Source: Filimonas zeae (GTDB lineage Bacteria > Bacteroidota > Bacteroidia > Chitinophagales > Chitinophagaceae). From it: a DNA stretch of 64,000 nt. The translations under genes and the position numbers were made by a program. The notes beneath the pieces are model-generated. The model worked only from the letters and a program-made list of their open reading frames with translations, did no database searches and had not been told where the DNA came from. Below are positions 1 to 8,754 of this stretch, piece by piece. The first letter of the stretch is position 1. The number at the start of each line of letters is the position of its first letter. Where the stretch lies: positions 434,001 to 498,000 of the forward strand of contig NZ_BMIB01000003.1 of assembly GCF_014641615.1 (NCBI RefSeq), written 5' to 3'.

Positions 1-2
1 AC

Positions 3-446
3 CTGCAACAGATAGATACTGCTGCGCTGTACCGGGAAATGGAACAACTGGTATTTAACTATATGCCCGGTGTATATAGTGCAGATACCCTACCCGCGCT
101 GCAAACCCTATGTGAGCAGGGTGGGTGCACACTCAATATTCTCAGCAACACCGGTTTTATAAAAGGCAGTACGTTGCGGCAGGTGTTACAGCATATTCAG
201 CTGGACCGCTATTTTAATTTTCAGTTATATTCCGATGAGTGGGGCATGTCTAAACCCAATCAGGCATTTTTTGTGCAGATGATTCAGAAGGCAGGAGAAC
301 ATCAGTTACAGGCGGGCATTGCGGCACATGAAATTATTCATATAGGCGATAACCCACTGGCCGATATACAGGGCGCGCAGGCGGCCGGTATACACTCTTT
401 GCTCATCAACTCTAATCATTTAACCATCTCCAATCTCATGAACTGA
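3..446 (+). CDS. HAD-family hydrolase of the ter operon (5'-truncated by window edge)
   Basis: The reading frame is open to the left edge, so the gene starts outside the window; an internal ATG at 39 is unlikely to be the start. HAD motifs are visible: motif II around LSNTG, the motif III lysine in KPNQAF, and motif IV HIGDNPLADIQGA with the two acidic metal ligands, followed by the usual AAGI turn. Motif I (DxDxT) must lie upstream. HAD phosphatases next to a phosphoribosyltransferase are a known part of Ter gene neighbourhoods, where they are thought to help make a nucleotide-like metabolite; the substrate is unknown. The stop codon overlaps the next ATG by one base (TGATG), suggesting translational coupling. 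Confidence 0.8.
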   Translation: MQQIDTAALYREMEQLVFNYMPGVYSADTLPALQTLCEQGGCTLNILSNTGFIKGSTLRQVLQHIQLDRYFNFQLYSDEWGMSKPNQAFFVQMIQKAGEHQLQAGIAAHEIIHIGDNPLADIQGAQAAGIHSLLINSNHLTISNLMN

Positions 447-1291
447 TGTTTTTTACTTTTTCCCTACACAAAATACAAACACACGACCGGTTTGCCTTTG
501 AACCGGCGGAGTACAGCCGCTTTAAGTTTGGCTGTGGCTGGGCTGCACGCAGGTTTGGCGCGCAGCTGGCACAGGCGTTTATTGAGCAGTACCTGAAAAC
601 CGGCGTATTAAACAAACAGCTGGTGGTAGCGCCCAGTCCGTATGCCTTTATACCCACCGCCACCTTTGCACTGAAAAACTATTTTGTATTTGAGCTGAAC
701 CGCTGGCTGGCCGAAAACGACCTGCCTGTGGTACAGGAAACCAAAGTACACCGCAAAACCAGTTACAAGGAAGATTACGGCGCGCTGAATGCAGAGGAAC
801 GTATGCAGCTGATAGGGCAGGACTCGTTTCATATTGACCGGGCTTTTCTGGAAGATAAAACCGTGCTGTTTCTGGATGATATACGCATTACGGGCAGCCA
901 CGAGCGTATGATACTGAAAATGGTGCAGGAGTACCAGCTGAATAACGATATGGGCTTGCTGTACTTTGCAGAGCTCACTAATCCTGATATTCATCCGAAT
1001 ATCGAAAACCACCTTAATTATTTTGAGGTAAAGGATATTTTTGATCTGGAGCCTATTATTGAAAGCAGGCACTTTTTTATCAATACCCGTATTGTAAAAT
1101 ATATACTCAACTACGAATCTGCCCCTTTCCGCATATTTCTACAGAACCGGACGGATGAGTTTGTGCATAACCTGTACAACATGGCCCTGGGCAACAGCTA
1201 CCATATGGTAGAGGCATACCTGCCTAACCTGCACTGCATCAGGGATTATATTTATACCAACAATTTTAAACTGATACACAATGGCAATTAA
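446..1291 (+). CDS. Phosphoribosyltransferase-like protein of the ter operon
   Basis: 281 aa, cytosolic. The PRPP-binding loop of type I phosphoribosyltransferases is clear in the middle: a hydrophobic strand, then FLDDIRITGSHE, with the paired acidic residues and the TGS phosphate-binding turn (about residues 143-155). The C-terminal half carries no motif I can name. In Ter loci such proteins sit beside a HAD phosphatase and are proposed to act on a small nucleobase or nucleoside-like compound; that role is inferred from context only. It overlaps the upstream stop by one base and its own 3' end overlaps the terD start by 11 bases, so the three genes are very likely co-translated. The substrate cannot be read from the sequence. 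Confidence 0.8.
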   Translation: MFFTFSLHKIQTHDRFAFEPAEYSRFKFGCGWAARRFGAQLAQAFIEQYLKTGVLNKQLVVAPSPYAFIPTATFALKNYFVFELNRWLAENDLPVVQETKVHRKTSYKEDYGALNAEERMQLIGQDSFHIDRAFLEDKTVLFLDDIRITGSHERMILKMVQEYQLNNDMGLLYFAELTNPDIHPNIENHLNYFEVKDIFDLEPIIESRHFFINTRIVKYILNYESAPFRIFLQNRTDEFVHNLYNMALGNSYHMVEAYLPNLHCIRDYIYTNNFKLIHNGN

Positions 1292-1835
1292 TCTGCAAAA
1301 AGGACAACGTGAAGTAATTAGTGTTCCAAAGTTTACCATCGGCCTGGGATGGGATACCAATAACAGTGCTTCGGGCAGCAGTTTTGACCTGGATACTTCT
1401 GTGTTTATTCTGGGTGAGAACAAGAAGATTTTATCGGATGCGCATTTTGTTTTCTATAATAACCTCAAATCTCCTGATGGCGCGGTAGAGCATACCGGCG
1501 ATAACCTTACTGGTGCAGGTGATGGTGATGATGAGCAGATTAAGATTGACCTGACGAAGATTGATGCTTCTGTAAGCGAAATCTGCGTGGTGGTAACCAT
1601 TCACGAAGCAGAAGCGAGAAGGCAGAATTTTGGACAGGTAAGAAACTCTTTTATCCGCGTATTTGATGCTGCTACCAACAACAACATTCTGAAGTACGAG
1701 CTGGAAGAAGATTTTTCTATTGAAACTGCGGTAGAGTTTGGCCGTATTTACAAGCGTAACAACGAGTGGAAGTTTGAAGCGGTAGGCATTGGTATGAAAG
1801 GTGGTTTACAGGATTATTTAAACAAATACAACTAA
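1281..1835 (+). CDS. terD: TerD-family tellurium resistance / stress protein
   Basis: 184 aa, the usual TerD length. It begins with the typical MAINLQKGQ strand, then GLGWDTN and a calcium-site-like stretch SFDLDTSVFIL, VEHTGDNLTGAGDGDDEQ and the IHEAEARRQNFGQVRNSF segment characteristic of TerD/TerE. The acidic DGDDE cluster with FDLD fits the known Ca2+-binding site of TerD. TerD proteins are soluble beta-sandwich proteins believed to work near the membrane with TerC; the biochemical activity is not established. A second family member follows after 10 bases. Clear family assignment. Confidence 0.95.
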   Translation: MAINLQKGQREVISVPKFTIGLGWDTNNSASGSSFDLDTSVFILGENKKILSDAHFVFYNNLKSPDGAVEHTGDNLTGAGDGDDEQIKIDLTKIDASVSEICVVVTIHEAEARRQNFGQVRNSFIRVFDAATNNNILKYELEEDFSIETAVEFGRIYKRNNEWKFEAVGIGMKGGLQDYLNKYN

Positions 1836-1845
1836 GCAATACGTT

Positions 1846-2460
1846 ATGGCAATTAATTTACAGAAAGGACAGCGCATTAACCTGGCAAAGAGTGATGGCA
1901 GCAAACTGCAGAACGTATGTGTTGGTATTAACTGGGGCGCTATTGAAAAAAAGGGCTTCTTTGGTTTAAGCAAATCTAAGGAAGCGGTAGACCTGGATGG
2001 CAGCTGCGCGCTGTATAACGACAATAAACAACTGGTAGACGTAGTATATTTCAGAAACCTGATATCGAAAGACAGGGCGGTAAAGCACAGCGGCGACGAC
2101 CTTACGGGCGATTTGAATGGAAACGACGGGCTGGACAATGAAGTAATTACACTGAACTTTGCCGGTTTACAGTCCGACATCAGCTATGCAGCATTTGTGC
2201 TGAACAGCTTTCGCGGGCACGATTTTGCCAATATCCCTTTTGCTTCTATCCGTATTTACGAAGGCACCCCTTCCCGCGTAACGGAAGTATTTGCCACTTA
2301 CGATATAGCCAACGGGCCTGGTTTTGCCGGCCACGTTTCTATGGTAATGGGTGTGTTTTATAAAAAGAACGGGGAGTGGAAGTTTAATGCCATTGGCGAG
2401 CCCACAAAAGATACAAATCTGGAGCAGACCGTAGCAACGGTTTCTCAGAACTATTTATAA
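1846..2460 (+). CDS. TerD-family protein, second paralogue (TerZ-like)
   Basis: 204 aa. It shares the MAINLQKGQ start with the preceding TerD but has a longer loop (KKGFFGLSKSKEAVDLDG) before the first acidic motif, then KHSGDDLTGDLNGNDGLDNE, which keeps the acidic Ca2+-binding pattern. The C-terminal half (FVLNSFRGHDFANIPFASIRIYEG) resembles TerZ/TerX-type members more than TerD. Two divergent TerD domains in tandem are common in Ter loci and may form hetero-assemblies; this is inference. The gene lies 10 bases after terD and 24 before telA in the same operon. Confidence 0.9.
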   Translation: MAINLQKGQRINLAKSDGSKLQNVCVGINWGAIEKKGFFGLSKSKEAVDLDGSCALYNDNKQLVDVVYFRNLISKDRAVKHSGDDLTGDLNGNDGLDNEVITLNFAGLQSDISYAAFVLNSFRGHDFANIPFASIRIYEGTPSRVTEVFATYDIANGPGFAGHVSMVMGVFYKKNGEWKFNAIGEPTKDTNLEQTVATVSQNYL

Positions 2461-2484
2461 CAATCCAACCTAAAAAGCCTGTTG

Positions 2485-3588
2485 ATGGAAACAAATTCCA
2501 ACCTTCCTGTTGCAACCAATGCAACAGCGCCGAGAATAGATAAAGATGGCAACGTTGATCTGTCGCTGGTTACTGCCGAAGAAGCGAAGCGACTGAGTGA
2601 GCTGAGTAAGGGGTTAAACCCGGCCGACTCCAATTCTATTCTGAACTATGGAGCTGATACCCAGAATACGATGGAGAAGTACAGCAACCAGTTTCTGAGT
2701 TCTGTACGTACCTATAATTCCGGCGAAGTAGGCGAGCTGATTAACAACCTGCTTACCGAGCTGAACTATATTGATGTGGATGAACTGGAGCAAACCGGTT
2801 TTAAGCGTTTTATATCGGGTATTCCGTTGCTGAAGCGGCTGGTGGTAGATGTGAAAAAGATGTTTCAGAAGTATGATACGGTAGTGAACAACGTAGACAA
2901 AATTACCAACCAGATTAAGGCGGGCAGGCTGAATGCTATTAAAGACAACAGTTCGTTACAAACGATGTTTGACAGCAATGTAACGTACGGTAAGCAAATG
3001 GAAGATCTGATCATATCTGGTTTGTTAAAGCACAAAGAGCTGAGCGAACAGCTGGCTCAGATGGAAGCCAACCCCGGTAACTATCAGGACTACCAGATTG
3101 CAGATATGCGTGAGTTTGTAATACGGTTAGACAAGCGTTTGGCCGATATGAAAATTGTACGCTTTATTATGCTGCAGTCGCTGGCGCAGATACGGGTGGT
3201 ACAAAACAACAACACGGCTATTGCCGAAAAGGCGCAGTCTATTGTATCTACCACCATACCGGTGTGGAAAAACCAGCTGACAATAGCGGTAGCGCTGCAA
3301 AGGCAGAAAGCCAATGTGGAGATACAGAAAAAAGTATCGGATACTACCAACACCATTCTGCAGAAGAATGCCGAGTTGCTGAAGCAGAACAGTATTGAAG
3401 TGGCCAGGGAAAATGAGAAAACAGTAGTATCTATCGAAACCCTGAAGAAAACCACTTCCTCACTGATAGAAACGCTGAACGAAGTAAAACGTATTCACGA
3501 TGAGGGTACACAAAACCGTAAGGTATTAAACAACGAACTGCAAAGCCTGGAAGCAGAGCTGAAAAAGAACGTAACAGCTATTAAATAG
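2485..3588 (+). CDS. telA: TelA/KlaA-family toxic anion resistance protein
   Basis: 367 aa from the ATG at 2485; a TTG one codon earlier is in frame but less likely. The C-terminal two thirds match TelA: IPVWKNQLTIAVALQRQKA, then KKVSDTTNTILQKNAELLKQ and IEVARENEKTVVSIETLKK, an almost wholly alpha-helical, coiled-coil-rich protein with no membrane segment or enzymatic motif. TelA proteins occur with TerD/TerC in many bacteria and are linked to tellurite, nisin and cell-envelope stress tolerance; the mechanism is unknown. Its stop codon adjoins the next gene, a likely partner protein. Confidence 0.9.
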   Translation: METNSNLPVATNATAPRIDKDGNVDLSLVTAEEAKRLSELSKGLNPADSNSILNYGADTQNTMEKYSNQFLSSVRTYNSGEVGELINNLLTELNYIDVDELEQTGFKRFISGIPLLKRLVVDVKKMFQKYDTVVNNVDKITNQIKAGRLNAIKDNSSLQTMFDSNVTYGKQMEDLIISGLLKHKELSEQLAQMEANPGNYQDYQIADMREFVIRLDKRLADMKIVRFIMLQSLAQIRVVQNNNTAIAEKAQSIVSTTIPVWKNQLTIAVALQRQKANVEIQKKVSDTTNTILQKNAELLKQNSIEVARENEKTVVSIETLKKTTSSLIETLNEVKRIHDEGTQNRKVLNNELQSLEAELKKNVTAIK

Positions 3589-3596
3589 TGTGTAGG

Positions 3597-4556
3597 ATGG
3601 AGGAAGAGCGGAAGCAGATATTGAATGAATCTAATCACGTCATTGGCAGGCTACAGTTAATGTCAGCCTTTTTTGAAGACGAGATTGTTTACAGGATATA
3701 CCTGCGTACCCAGGTAATTCACCGGTTGTTTGAATCGAACCCGGAACTGGATATGCACAAGCTCGACCTCTTTCACCTGCAGTTTACCGAGTCGGTTTTA
3801 GAACTGTTGCGGAAAGTAAAAAAGAAGAACGAAAAGAATGTAGTACTCATTTTTGAGGAAATGGAGCTGAACAGGAGCATGATTACCCGCCTGCAAACGG
3901 AGCTGTTTGAAGAGCAGCAGTACGAGCGGGAGCGGGCCGGTCAGGTACAGAAAATCAGCAGCAGTATCAGTAATCTGTACCAGAACCTGGCAGATTTAAG
4001 TACGGATATCCCTTTTCCTAAAGACATTGCAAAGTTTTCGGAAACGTACGCGCAGGAATACTTTACAGAAATACCGCTAACCCTGCTGGAAACGCTGATT
4101 CGTTTTCACCCCGATGAGGTGTACCAGAATGGTTACGGTATTATTCATAAAAAGCTGATGGGGCTGCAATGCAAGCATCGTTTTGGCAACCAGTGGATGG
4201 GGGGATTGCGGTGCCGCCAGCAAACGCTGGAGTTGTATAAGATGAACGACCTGGACAGGTTTTTTCTGTATTACCCCGTGCGCAACCTGCTGCTGTTTCT
4301 GGAACCGGCACAGCTGGAAGGGGTGGAGCTGGCAGAACCCATTTCTAAAAAAGCAAGGTTTATACAGGAGCTGGCCGCCGGCAACGAAGCCCTGGAACAG
4401 AGTATTGACGACAGAAAGAAACAGCTGCCGGCAGAAATTCAGAAGCTGCTGGAAGAATATCATTCCAAAATAGCCGACATTGATTTTCTGGAAACCAACA
4501 ATTTTGATGTGCAGGCGAATATTTTAAAAACGATGCTGAACACAGACGGACTGTAA
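3597..4556 (+). CDS. Conserved hypothetical protein coupled to telA
   Basis: 319 aa from the ATG at 3597; an in-frame GTG at 3588 overlaps the telA stop but ATG is preferred. I do not recognise a domain. The protein is soluble, charged and largely helical: a first helical region to about residue 105, a heptad-like stretch around RLQTELFEEQQYERERAGQVQKI, a central part with aromatic residues and the cysteine-containing segments LQCKHRF and GLRCRQQ, and a second coiled-coil-like C-terminus. No signal peptide is present. The tight linkage to telA, and the mixed helical nature of both, suggest a physical partner. In other bacteria telA is paired with an XpaC-like protein; I see no clear similarity, so the role stays open. 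Confidence 0.7.
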   Translation: MEEERKQILNESNHVIGRLQLMSAFFEDEIVYRIYLRTQVIHRLFESNPELDMHKLDLFHLQFTESVLELLRKVKKKNEKNVVLIFEEMELNRSMITRLQTELFEEQQYERERAGQVQKISSSISNLYQNLADLSTDIPFPKDIAKFSETYAQEYFTEIPLTLLETLIRFHPDEVYQNGYGIIHKKLMGLQCKHRFGNQWMGGLRCRQQTLELYKMNDLDRFFLYYPVRNLLLFLEPAQLEGVELAEPISKKARFIQELAAGNEALEQSIDDRKKQLPAEIQKLLEEYHSKIADIDFLETNNFDVQANILKTMLNTDGL

Positions 4557-4587
4557 GGTCTGCTGCCGGCGCTATAAAAAAGAAATT

Positions 4588-5226
4588 ATGAGACGACTTC
4601 CTGTGTATCTGTTGCTGGACACCTCCGGTTCTATGAACGGGGCGCCCATTGAGGCCGTTAAAAACGGGGTACAGGTAATGCTCAACAGCCTGCGGCAGAA
4701 CCCACAGGCTATTGAAACTGCCTGGCTAAGCGTTATTACTTTTGATAGTACCGCCCGGCAACTGGTACCGCTTACAGACCTGTCTTCCTTTCAGATGCCT
4801 TCTATTACTGCCTCCGGTACTACCGCGTTTGGGCAGGCTTTGCGGCTGGTAGCTTCGTGTATTGACCGGGAAGTGGCGCTTACTACTGCCGAGCAGAAGG
4901 GCGACTGGAAACCGCTGGTGTTTATTATGACGGATGGCGTGCCTACCGACGACTGGAATACTGCACTGCCAGAGTTTCAGAAACGCAAAACCGCTTTTAC
5001 CGTTGCCTGTGCGGCCGGTAATGGGGCAGACAGTGCGGTGCTGAAACAGGTAACCCCTAATGTGGTAAGGCTGGATACGGTTGATACCAACAGCATAGGC
5101 CAGTTTTTTACCTGGGTATCTGCTTCTATCGGTGTTTCCTCTACCCGCATTGAAGATACCGGTAAAGAGGTAACCGGCCTGGATGAACTGCCGCCACCGC
5201 CTGCCGAATTAAATATTGTAGTGTAA
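4588..5226 (+). CDS. terY: TerY-like von Willebrand factor A domain protein (copy 1)
   Basis: 212 aa consisting of one vWA domain. The start MRRLPVYLLLDTSGSM carries the MIDAS motif DxSxS at residues 11-15, with the MIDAS threonine in the SGTTAFGQAL segment and aspartate in FIMTDGVPTD. The C-terminus ends in a proline-rich tail (LPPPPAELNIVV) shared with the next gene. vWA domains bind a divalent metal and mediate protein-protein contact; in TerY-P systems they act with a PP2C phosphatase and a kinase, both encoded downstream here. No membrane segment is seen, so it is cytosolic. Confidence 0.92.
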   Translation: MRRLPVYLLLDTSGSMNGAPIEAVKNGVQVMLNSLRQNPQAIETAWLSVITFDSTARQLVPLTDLSSFQMPSITASGTTAFGQALRLVASCIDREVALTTAEQKGDWKPLVFIMTDGVPTDDWNTALPEFQKRKTAFTVACAAGNGADSAVLKQVTPNVVRLDTVDTNSIGQFFTWVSASIGVSSTRIEDTGKEVTGLDELPPPPAELNIVV

Positions 5227-5240
5227 GCCAATTATTACCA

Positions 5241-5876
5241 ATGAGAAGATTACCTGTATACCTTTTGCTGGATACCTCAGGCTCTATGTTTGGAGAGCCT
5301 ATTCAGGCATTGAACAACGCCCTCAGCGGTATGATGAACACCCTGCGTATGGACCCGCAGGCACTGGACTCGCTGTGGTTAAGTATTGTTACGTTTGACC
5401 GTGAAGTAAAAGAAGTAGTGCCGTTGACAGAGCTGGTAAGCTTTCAGCTGCCAGAGATTGTTTGTCCGCAAAGTGGCCCTACCCACACCGGGCAGGCCCT
5501 GCAATTGCTGTACGAAAAAGTGGGCCGCGAAGTACGCAAAGGTACTACGGAGCAGAAGGGCGACTGGCGCCCGCTGCTGTTTCTGTTTACCGATGGCAAA
5601 CCTTCTGATATACAGCTGTACCGTGAAATGATACCCAAAATACAATCGCTCAATTTTGCTGCGGTGGTGGCCTGTGCGGCCGGCCATCTGGCAGATGACA
5701 GCATGCTGAAAGAACTAACCCAACATGTGGTGCACCTGGCTACTGCAGACAGCTCTACGCTGAAGCAGTTTTTTAAATGGGTATCTGATACCATTGAACA
5801 GGGCAACAAAAGCATGGGCACCGTAGAATCATTAACCCTTCCTGCACCTCCTGCTGAACTCAACCTTGTTATTTAA
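5241..5876 (+). CDS. terY: TerY-like von Willebrand factor A domain protein (copy 2)
   Basis: 211 aa, a tandem paralogue of the preceding gene with the same start (MRRLPVYLLLDTSGSM) and the same proline-rich tail (LPAPPAELNLVI). The MIDAS DxSxS is at residues 11-15 and the aspartate motif reads LFTDGKPSD. The central loop differs (CPQSGPTHTGQAL in place of SGTTAFGQAL), keeping the MIDAS threonine. The divergence suggests the copies have separate partners. Fourteen bases separate it from copy 1. Confidence 0.9.
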   Translation: MRRLPVYLLLDTSGSMFGEPIQALNNALSGMMNTLRMDPQALDSLWLSIVTFDREVKEVVPLTELVSFQLPEIVCPQSGPTHTGQALQLLYEKVGREVRKGTTEQKGDWRPLLFLFTDGKPSDIQLYREMIPKIQSLNFAAVVACAAGHLADDSMLKELTQHVVHLATADSSTLKQFFKWVSDTIEQGNKSMGTVESLTLPAPPAELNLVI

Positions 5877-5914
5877 AACCAAATCAATAAAAAAAACACT
5901 AAACCCTTACAGAC

Positions 5915-6232
5915 ATGGCAAAAATTAAAAACTTCGGCGACATGCCTATTGAAGAACTGAACAACCAGGTAGCCAACGGAGCCCGCTTCGTTATTTTCCA
6001 GTATACAGTTTCTATAGTAGTGGCAACGTTTAAAAGACCTACCAACATTTACTACATTCCTGCCGGCGAAAAGGCCATTAAATACGGCGCAAAATATTCT
6101 GTACTGTCGGCAGTACTAGGCTGGTGGGGCTTACCCTGGGGGCCTATTTACACTATTGGCTCGCTGGGCACCAATTTTAAAGGAAAAGACATTACACAGG
6201 AGGTAGTAGCCCAATTTAATAACAGGCAGTAA
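5915..6232 (+). CDS. Small conserved protein inside the terY cluster, WGLPWGPIYTI motif
   Basis: 105 aa, function unknown. It has a polar N-terminus (MAKIKNFGDMPIEELN), a beta-rich centre (RFVIFQYTVSIVVATFKRPT and NIYYIPAGEKA) and one hydrophobic segment, SVLSAVLGWWGLPWGPIYTI at about residues 68-87, which could insert in or lie on the membrane. The glycine/tryptophan/proline pattern of this segment is the most distinctive feature. It sits between two terY genes in the same direction, 38 bases after the former and 23 before the next, so it is probably a component of the Ter complex, perhaps linking it to the membrane (inference). Confidence 0.75.
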   Translation: MAKIKNFGDMPIEELNNQVANGARFVIFQYTVSIVVATFKRPTNIYYIPAGEKAIKYGAKYSVLSAVLGWWGLPWGPIYTIGSLGTNFKGKDITQEVVAQFNNRQ

Positions 6233-6255
6233 CCGCTGCCGGTGAACATATAACC

Positions 6256-7311
6256 ATGAGAAGATTACCCATATACTTTCTGATAGACGTATCTGAATCG
6301 ATGGTGGGAGAGCCTGTTCAGCTGGTAGAAGAAGGCATGGCCCGGATTATACGCGAGCTGAAGGCAGACCCTTATGCCATTGAAACGGCCTGGATATCGG
6401 TGATTGTATTTGCCGGACAGGCCAAAACACTGGTGCCTTTGCAGGAGCTGATTCATTTTTACCCGCCGCGTTTTCCTGTAGGCGGCGGTACGGCGCTGAG
6501 CAAAGGCCTGGGGCAGCTGATGTTTGAGCTGCGTAAAAACCAGGTAAAAACCACCTACGAGCAAAAAGGGGACTGGAAACCTTTGATTTTTATGTTCACC
6601 GATGGGGTACCTACCGATGAAACCAATGCTGCCATACAGGAATGGCAGCAGCAATGGCGCAGCAGTGTAAACCTGGTGGCCATTGCCATGGGTGCAGAAG
6701 CGGATACCCCTGTACTGCGCGAAATTACCGATCATGTACTGTTGTTTAACAACAGCAATGCGGATACATACAAGCAGTTTTTCAGGTGGATTACTGCTTC
6801 TATTAAAACCACCAGCGAAAGCGTGGAAAACAGCGGCAGCGGCTTTGAACTGGCTAAAACCGATGGCGATACCCTTTCTAAAATAGACCTTACCAAAGCG
6901 CCCCCGCCTGCACAGTATGCAGATAGCAATTTTGTAGTGCTGGCCGGTAAATGCCAGCATACACAGCGCCCCTATCTGATGAAATACCGGAAGGTGGTAC
7001 AGCCTGCCGCTTTTTCGGGCCTGGACCTGCAAACCAGGGCTTACCGCCTGGTGGGTGCTTTTTCGGTAACGGAAGCTTATCACGAATTATCAGATAATAT
7101 ACAGCAACAGTTTTCTATTAATACCAGCGAGCTGATAGGCGTGCCTACCTGCCCCTGCTGTGGCAACCAGACTGCTTTTGCGGTGTGCGGCTGTGGTCAG
7201 GTACACTGTATTGGCGATGAAGAAGTGAGCCGTTGCCCATCGTGCGGTAACCAGGGCCGCTATACCTCATCCGGCGAAGAAGGTTTTGATGTGAACAGAA
7301 CACAGGGTTAA
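6256..7311 (+). CDS. terY: TerY-C protein: vWA domain with C-terminal zinc ribbon
   Basis: 351 aa. Residues 1-205 are a vWA domain like the two upstream genes (MRRLPIYFLIDVSESM with DxSxS at 11-15; MFTDGVPTDE). It is followed by a TerY-C-type region (VLAGKCQHTQRPYLMKYRK and on) and a cysteine-rich C-terminus, PTCPCCGNQTAFAVCGCGQ ... RCPSCGNQG, consistent with zinc-binding ribbons. This architecture is established for TerY proteins that pair with a PP2C phosphatase and a kinase, and both follow directly. Of the three vWA genes this is the best candidate for the core member of the signalling triad. The phosphatase starts 14 bases downstream. Confidence 0.92.
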   Translation: MRRLPIYFLIDVSESMVGEPVQLVEEGMARIIRELKADPYAIETAWISVIVFAGQAKTLVPLQELIHFYPPRFPVGGGTALSKGLGQLMFELRKNQVKTTYEQKGDWKPLIFMFTDGVPTDETNAAIQEWQQQWRSSVNLVAIAMGAEADTPVLREITDHVLLFNNSNADTYKQFFRWITASIKTTSESVENSGSGFELAKTDGDTLSKIDLTKAPPPAQYADSNFVVLAGKCQHTQRPYLMKYRKVVQPAAFSGLDLQTRAYRLVGAFSVTEAYHELSDNIQQQFSINTSELIGVPTCPCCGNQTAFAVCGCGQVHCIGDEEVSRCPSCGNQGRYTSSGEEGFDVNRTQG

Positions 7312-7325
7312 AAGCACAATACGTA

Positions 7326-8735
7326 ATGAATGCAACTCAACAGTACCTGGAGCAGCTTTTTGCCAATGGCAACCTGCCGGTTACCGAAGCCCGGAACAAG
7401 CTGCTACAGCAGTTTTGCCAGGATGAGGTAAACAGCAAAGCAGTTACTGAAATACTGACTTATCAAAATATGCTGATGGATAAATGGCAACTCTTTAACC
7501 GGATTACTACCATACAGGAACAGCCTTTTACCATACCTAACGCCACAGCGGGCAAGCCTTATGAAGCGGTGATTGACCGCGACCAGCAGGGCTGGGTAGA
7601 TATGGAGGTGATTGAACTGAACGGTCTGGAAGATACCGGTTTGCAGTACGATGCAGAAACGGGCAGCATTACAGGCACACCAACGGCACACGGCGATAGA
7701 AAGCTGGTGTTACGTTACCGCCTGCAACAGGAGCCGGAGGAAGCGGAACCACACGAAAAAAGTATTCCGCTGGTAATTAACCCCAACCCCCGGCTGCTCT
7801 GGAAAAACCTGGGCAGTGATGCTACTGATTTGTACTGGAAAGAAGATGATATTGCTTTTACGGCACCACTGGGCGGAAAGCTGTTAGTAGCTGCCTCTAA
7901 AAGAGGCCGCTCGCATGCCAATACCGGTGGCTTCCGGGATGATGATATTGCTTACGGCCATTTTGGCCAGACCGGCTGGAGCGTGATAGCCGTGGCAGAC
8001 GGTGCGGGCAGCGCCCCGCTGGCCAGGCAGGGCGCTAAACTGGCGGTAAATGCGGTAGTAAATTACTTTACCCCCGCACTTACCGGCGATGGCTTGCCTG
8101 AGCTGGAACTGCTGTTGCAGGAGTATAACCATGGTACCGGAGCAGATACACAGAAAAAGCTGAACCAGCAGATTTATACACACCTGGGCAAAGCCGCCCT
8201 GTATGCACATAAGCAGCTGGAAGCGTTTGCGCATACAAAAGAGGTGGCGCTGAAAGACCTGCACAGCACCCTGTTGTTTGTGTTGCTGAAACAGTTTGCT
8301 TTTGGATACGCTGTACTTTCCTTTAGTGTGGGTGATGGGGTAATAGGACTGGTAAATACAGACCAGACCGCGGCAATGTTGATGAACCGCCTGGATGTGG
8401 GCGAGTTTGGCGGCGGTACCCGCTTTATTACCATGCCGGAGATTTTTAAAAACGAATTGTTTTATACCCGTTTTGGCTGTAAGGTGGTGGACGATTTTTC
8501 GCATTTGTTTTTAATGACAGATGGTATCTTCGACCCTAAGTTTGTTACGGAGGCAGCACTGGAAAAGCCGGAGAAATGGCAGGAACTGATACGGGACCTG
8601 GCAGGGGAGAATGAGGATGGCAAAAAGGTGGAGCTGAGCCCGGACAATACGCAGGTAGCAGAAGAACTGTCGGCCTGGATGGATTTCTGGAGTGCCGGAA
8701 ACCATGACGACAGAACACTGGCTATAGTTTTTTAA
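7326..8735 (+). CDS. PP2C-family protein phosphatase with internal Ig-like domain
   Basis: 469 aa. A helical N-terminus (1-55) is followed by an Ig-like domain of the putative-Ig (He_PIG) type at about 60-145: IPNATAGKPYEAVI ... GLQYDAETGSITGTPTAHGD. The rest is a PP2C phosphatase: metal-binding VADGAGSA (Asp about 225), FSVGDGVIGLV, LFLMTDGIFD (Asp about 399) and the terminal HDDRTLAIV that replaces the usual DNxT. It should remove phosphates from Ser/Thr residues placed by the kinase next door. No signal peptide is present, so the Ig-like module is cytosolic, which is unusual for this domain type. The kinase start lies 19 bases downstream. Confidence 0.9.
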   Translation: MNATQQYLEQLFANGNLPVTEARNKLLQQFCQDEVNSKAVTEILTYQNMLMDKWQLFNRITTIQEQPFTIPNATAGKPYEAVIDRDQQGWVDMEVIELNGLEDTGLQYDAETGSITGTPTAHGDRKLVLRYRLQQEPEEAEPHEKSIPLVINPNPRLLWKNLGSDATDLYWKEDDIAFTAPLGGKLLVAASKRGRSHANTGGFRDDDIAYGHFGQTGWSVIAVADGAGSAPLARQGAKLAVNAVVNYFTPALTGDGLPELELLLQEYNHGTGADTQKKLNQQIYTHLGKAALYAHKQLEAFAHTKEVALKDLHSTLLFVLLKQFAFGYAVLSFSVGDGVIGLVNTDQTAAMLMNRLDVGEFGGGTRFITMPEIFKNELFYTRFGCKVVDDFSHLFLMTDGIFDPKFVTEAALEKPEKWQELIRDLAGENEDGKKVELSPDNTQVAEELSAWMDFWSAGNHDDRTLAIVF

Positions 8736-8754
8736 ATTGCAGTTTGCACAGGAT

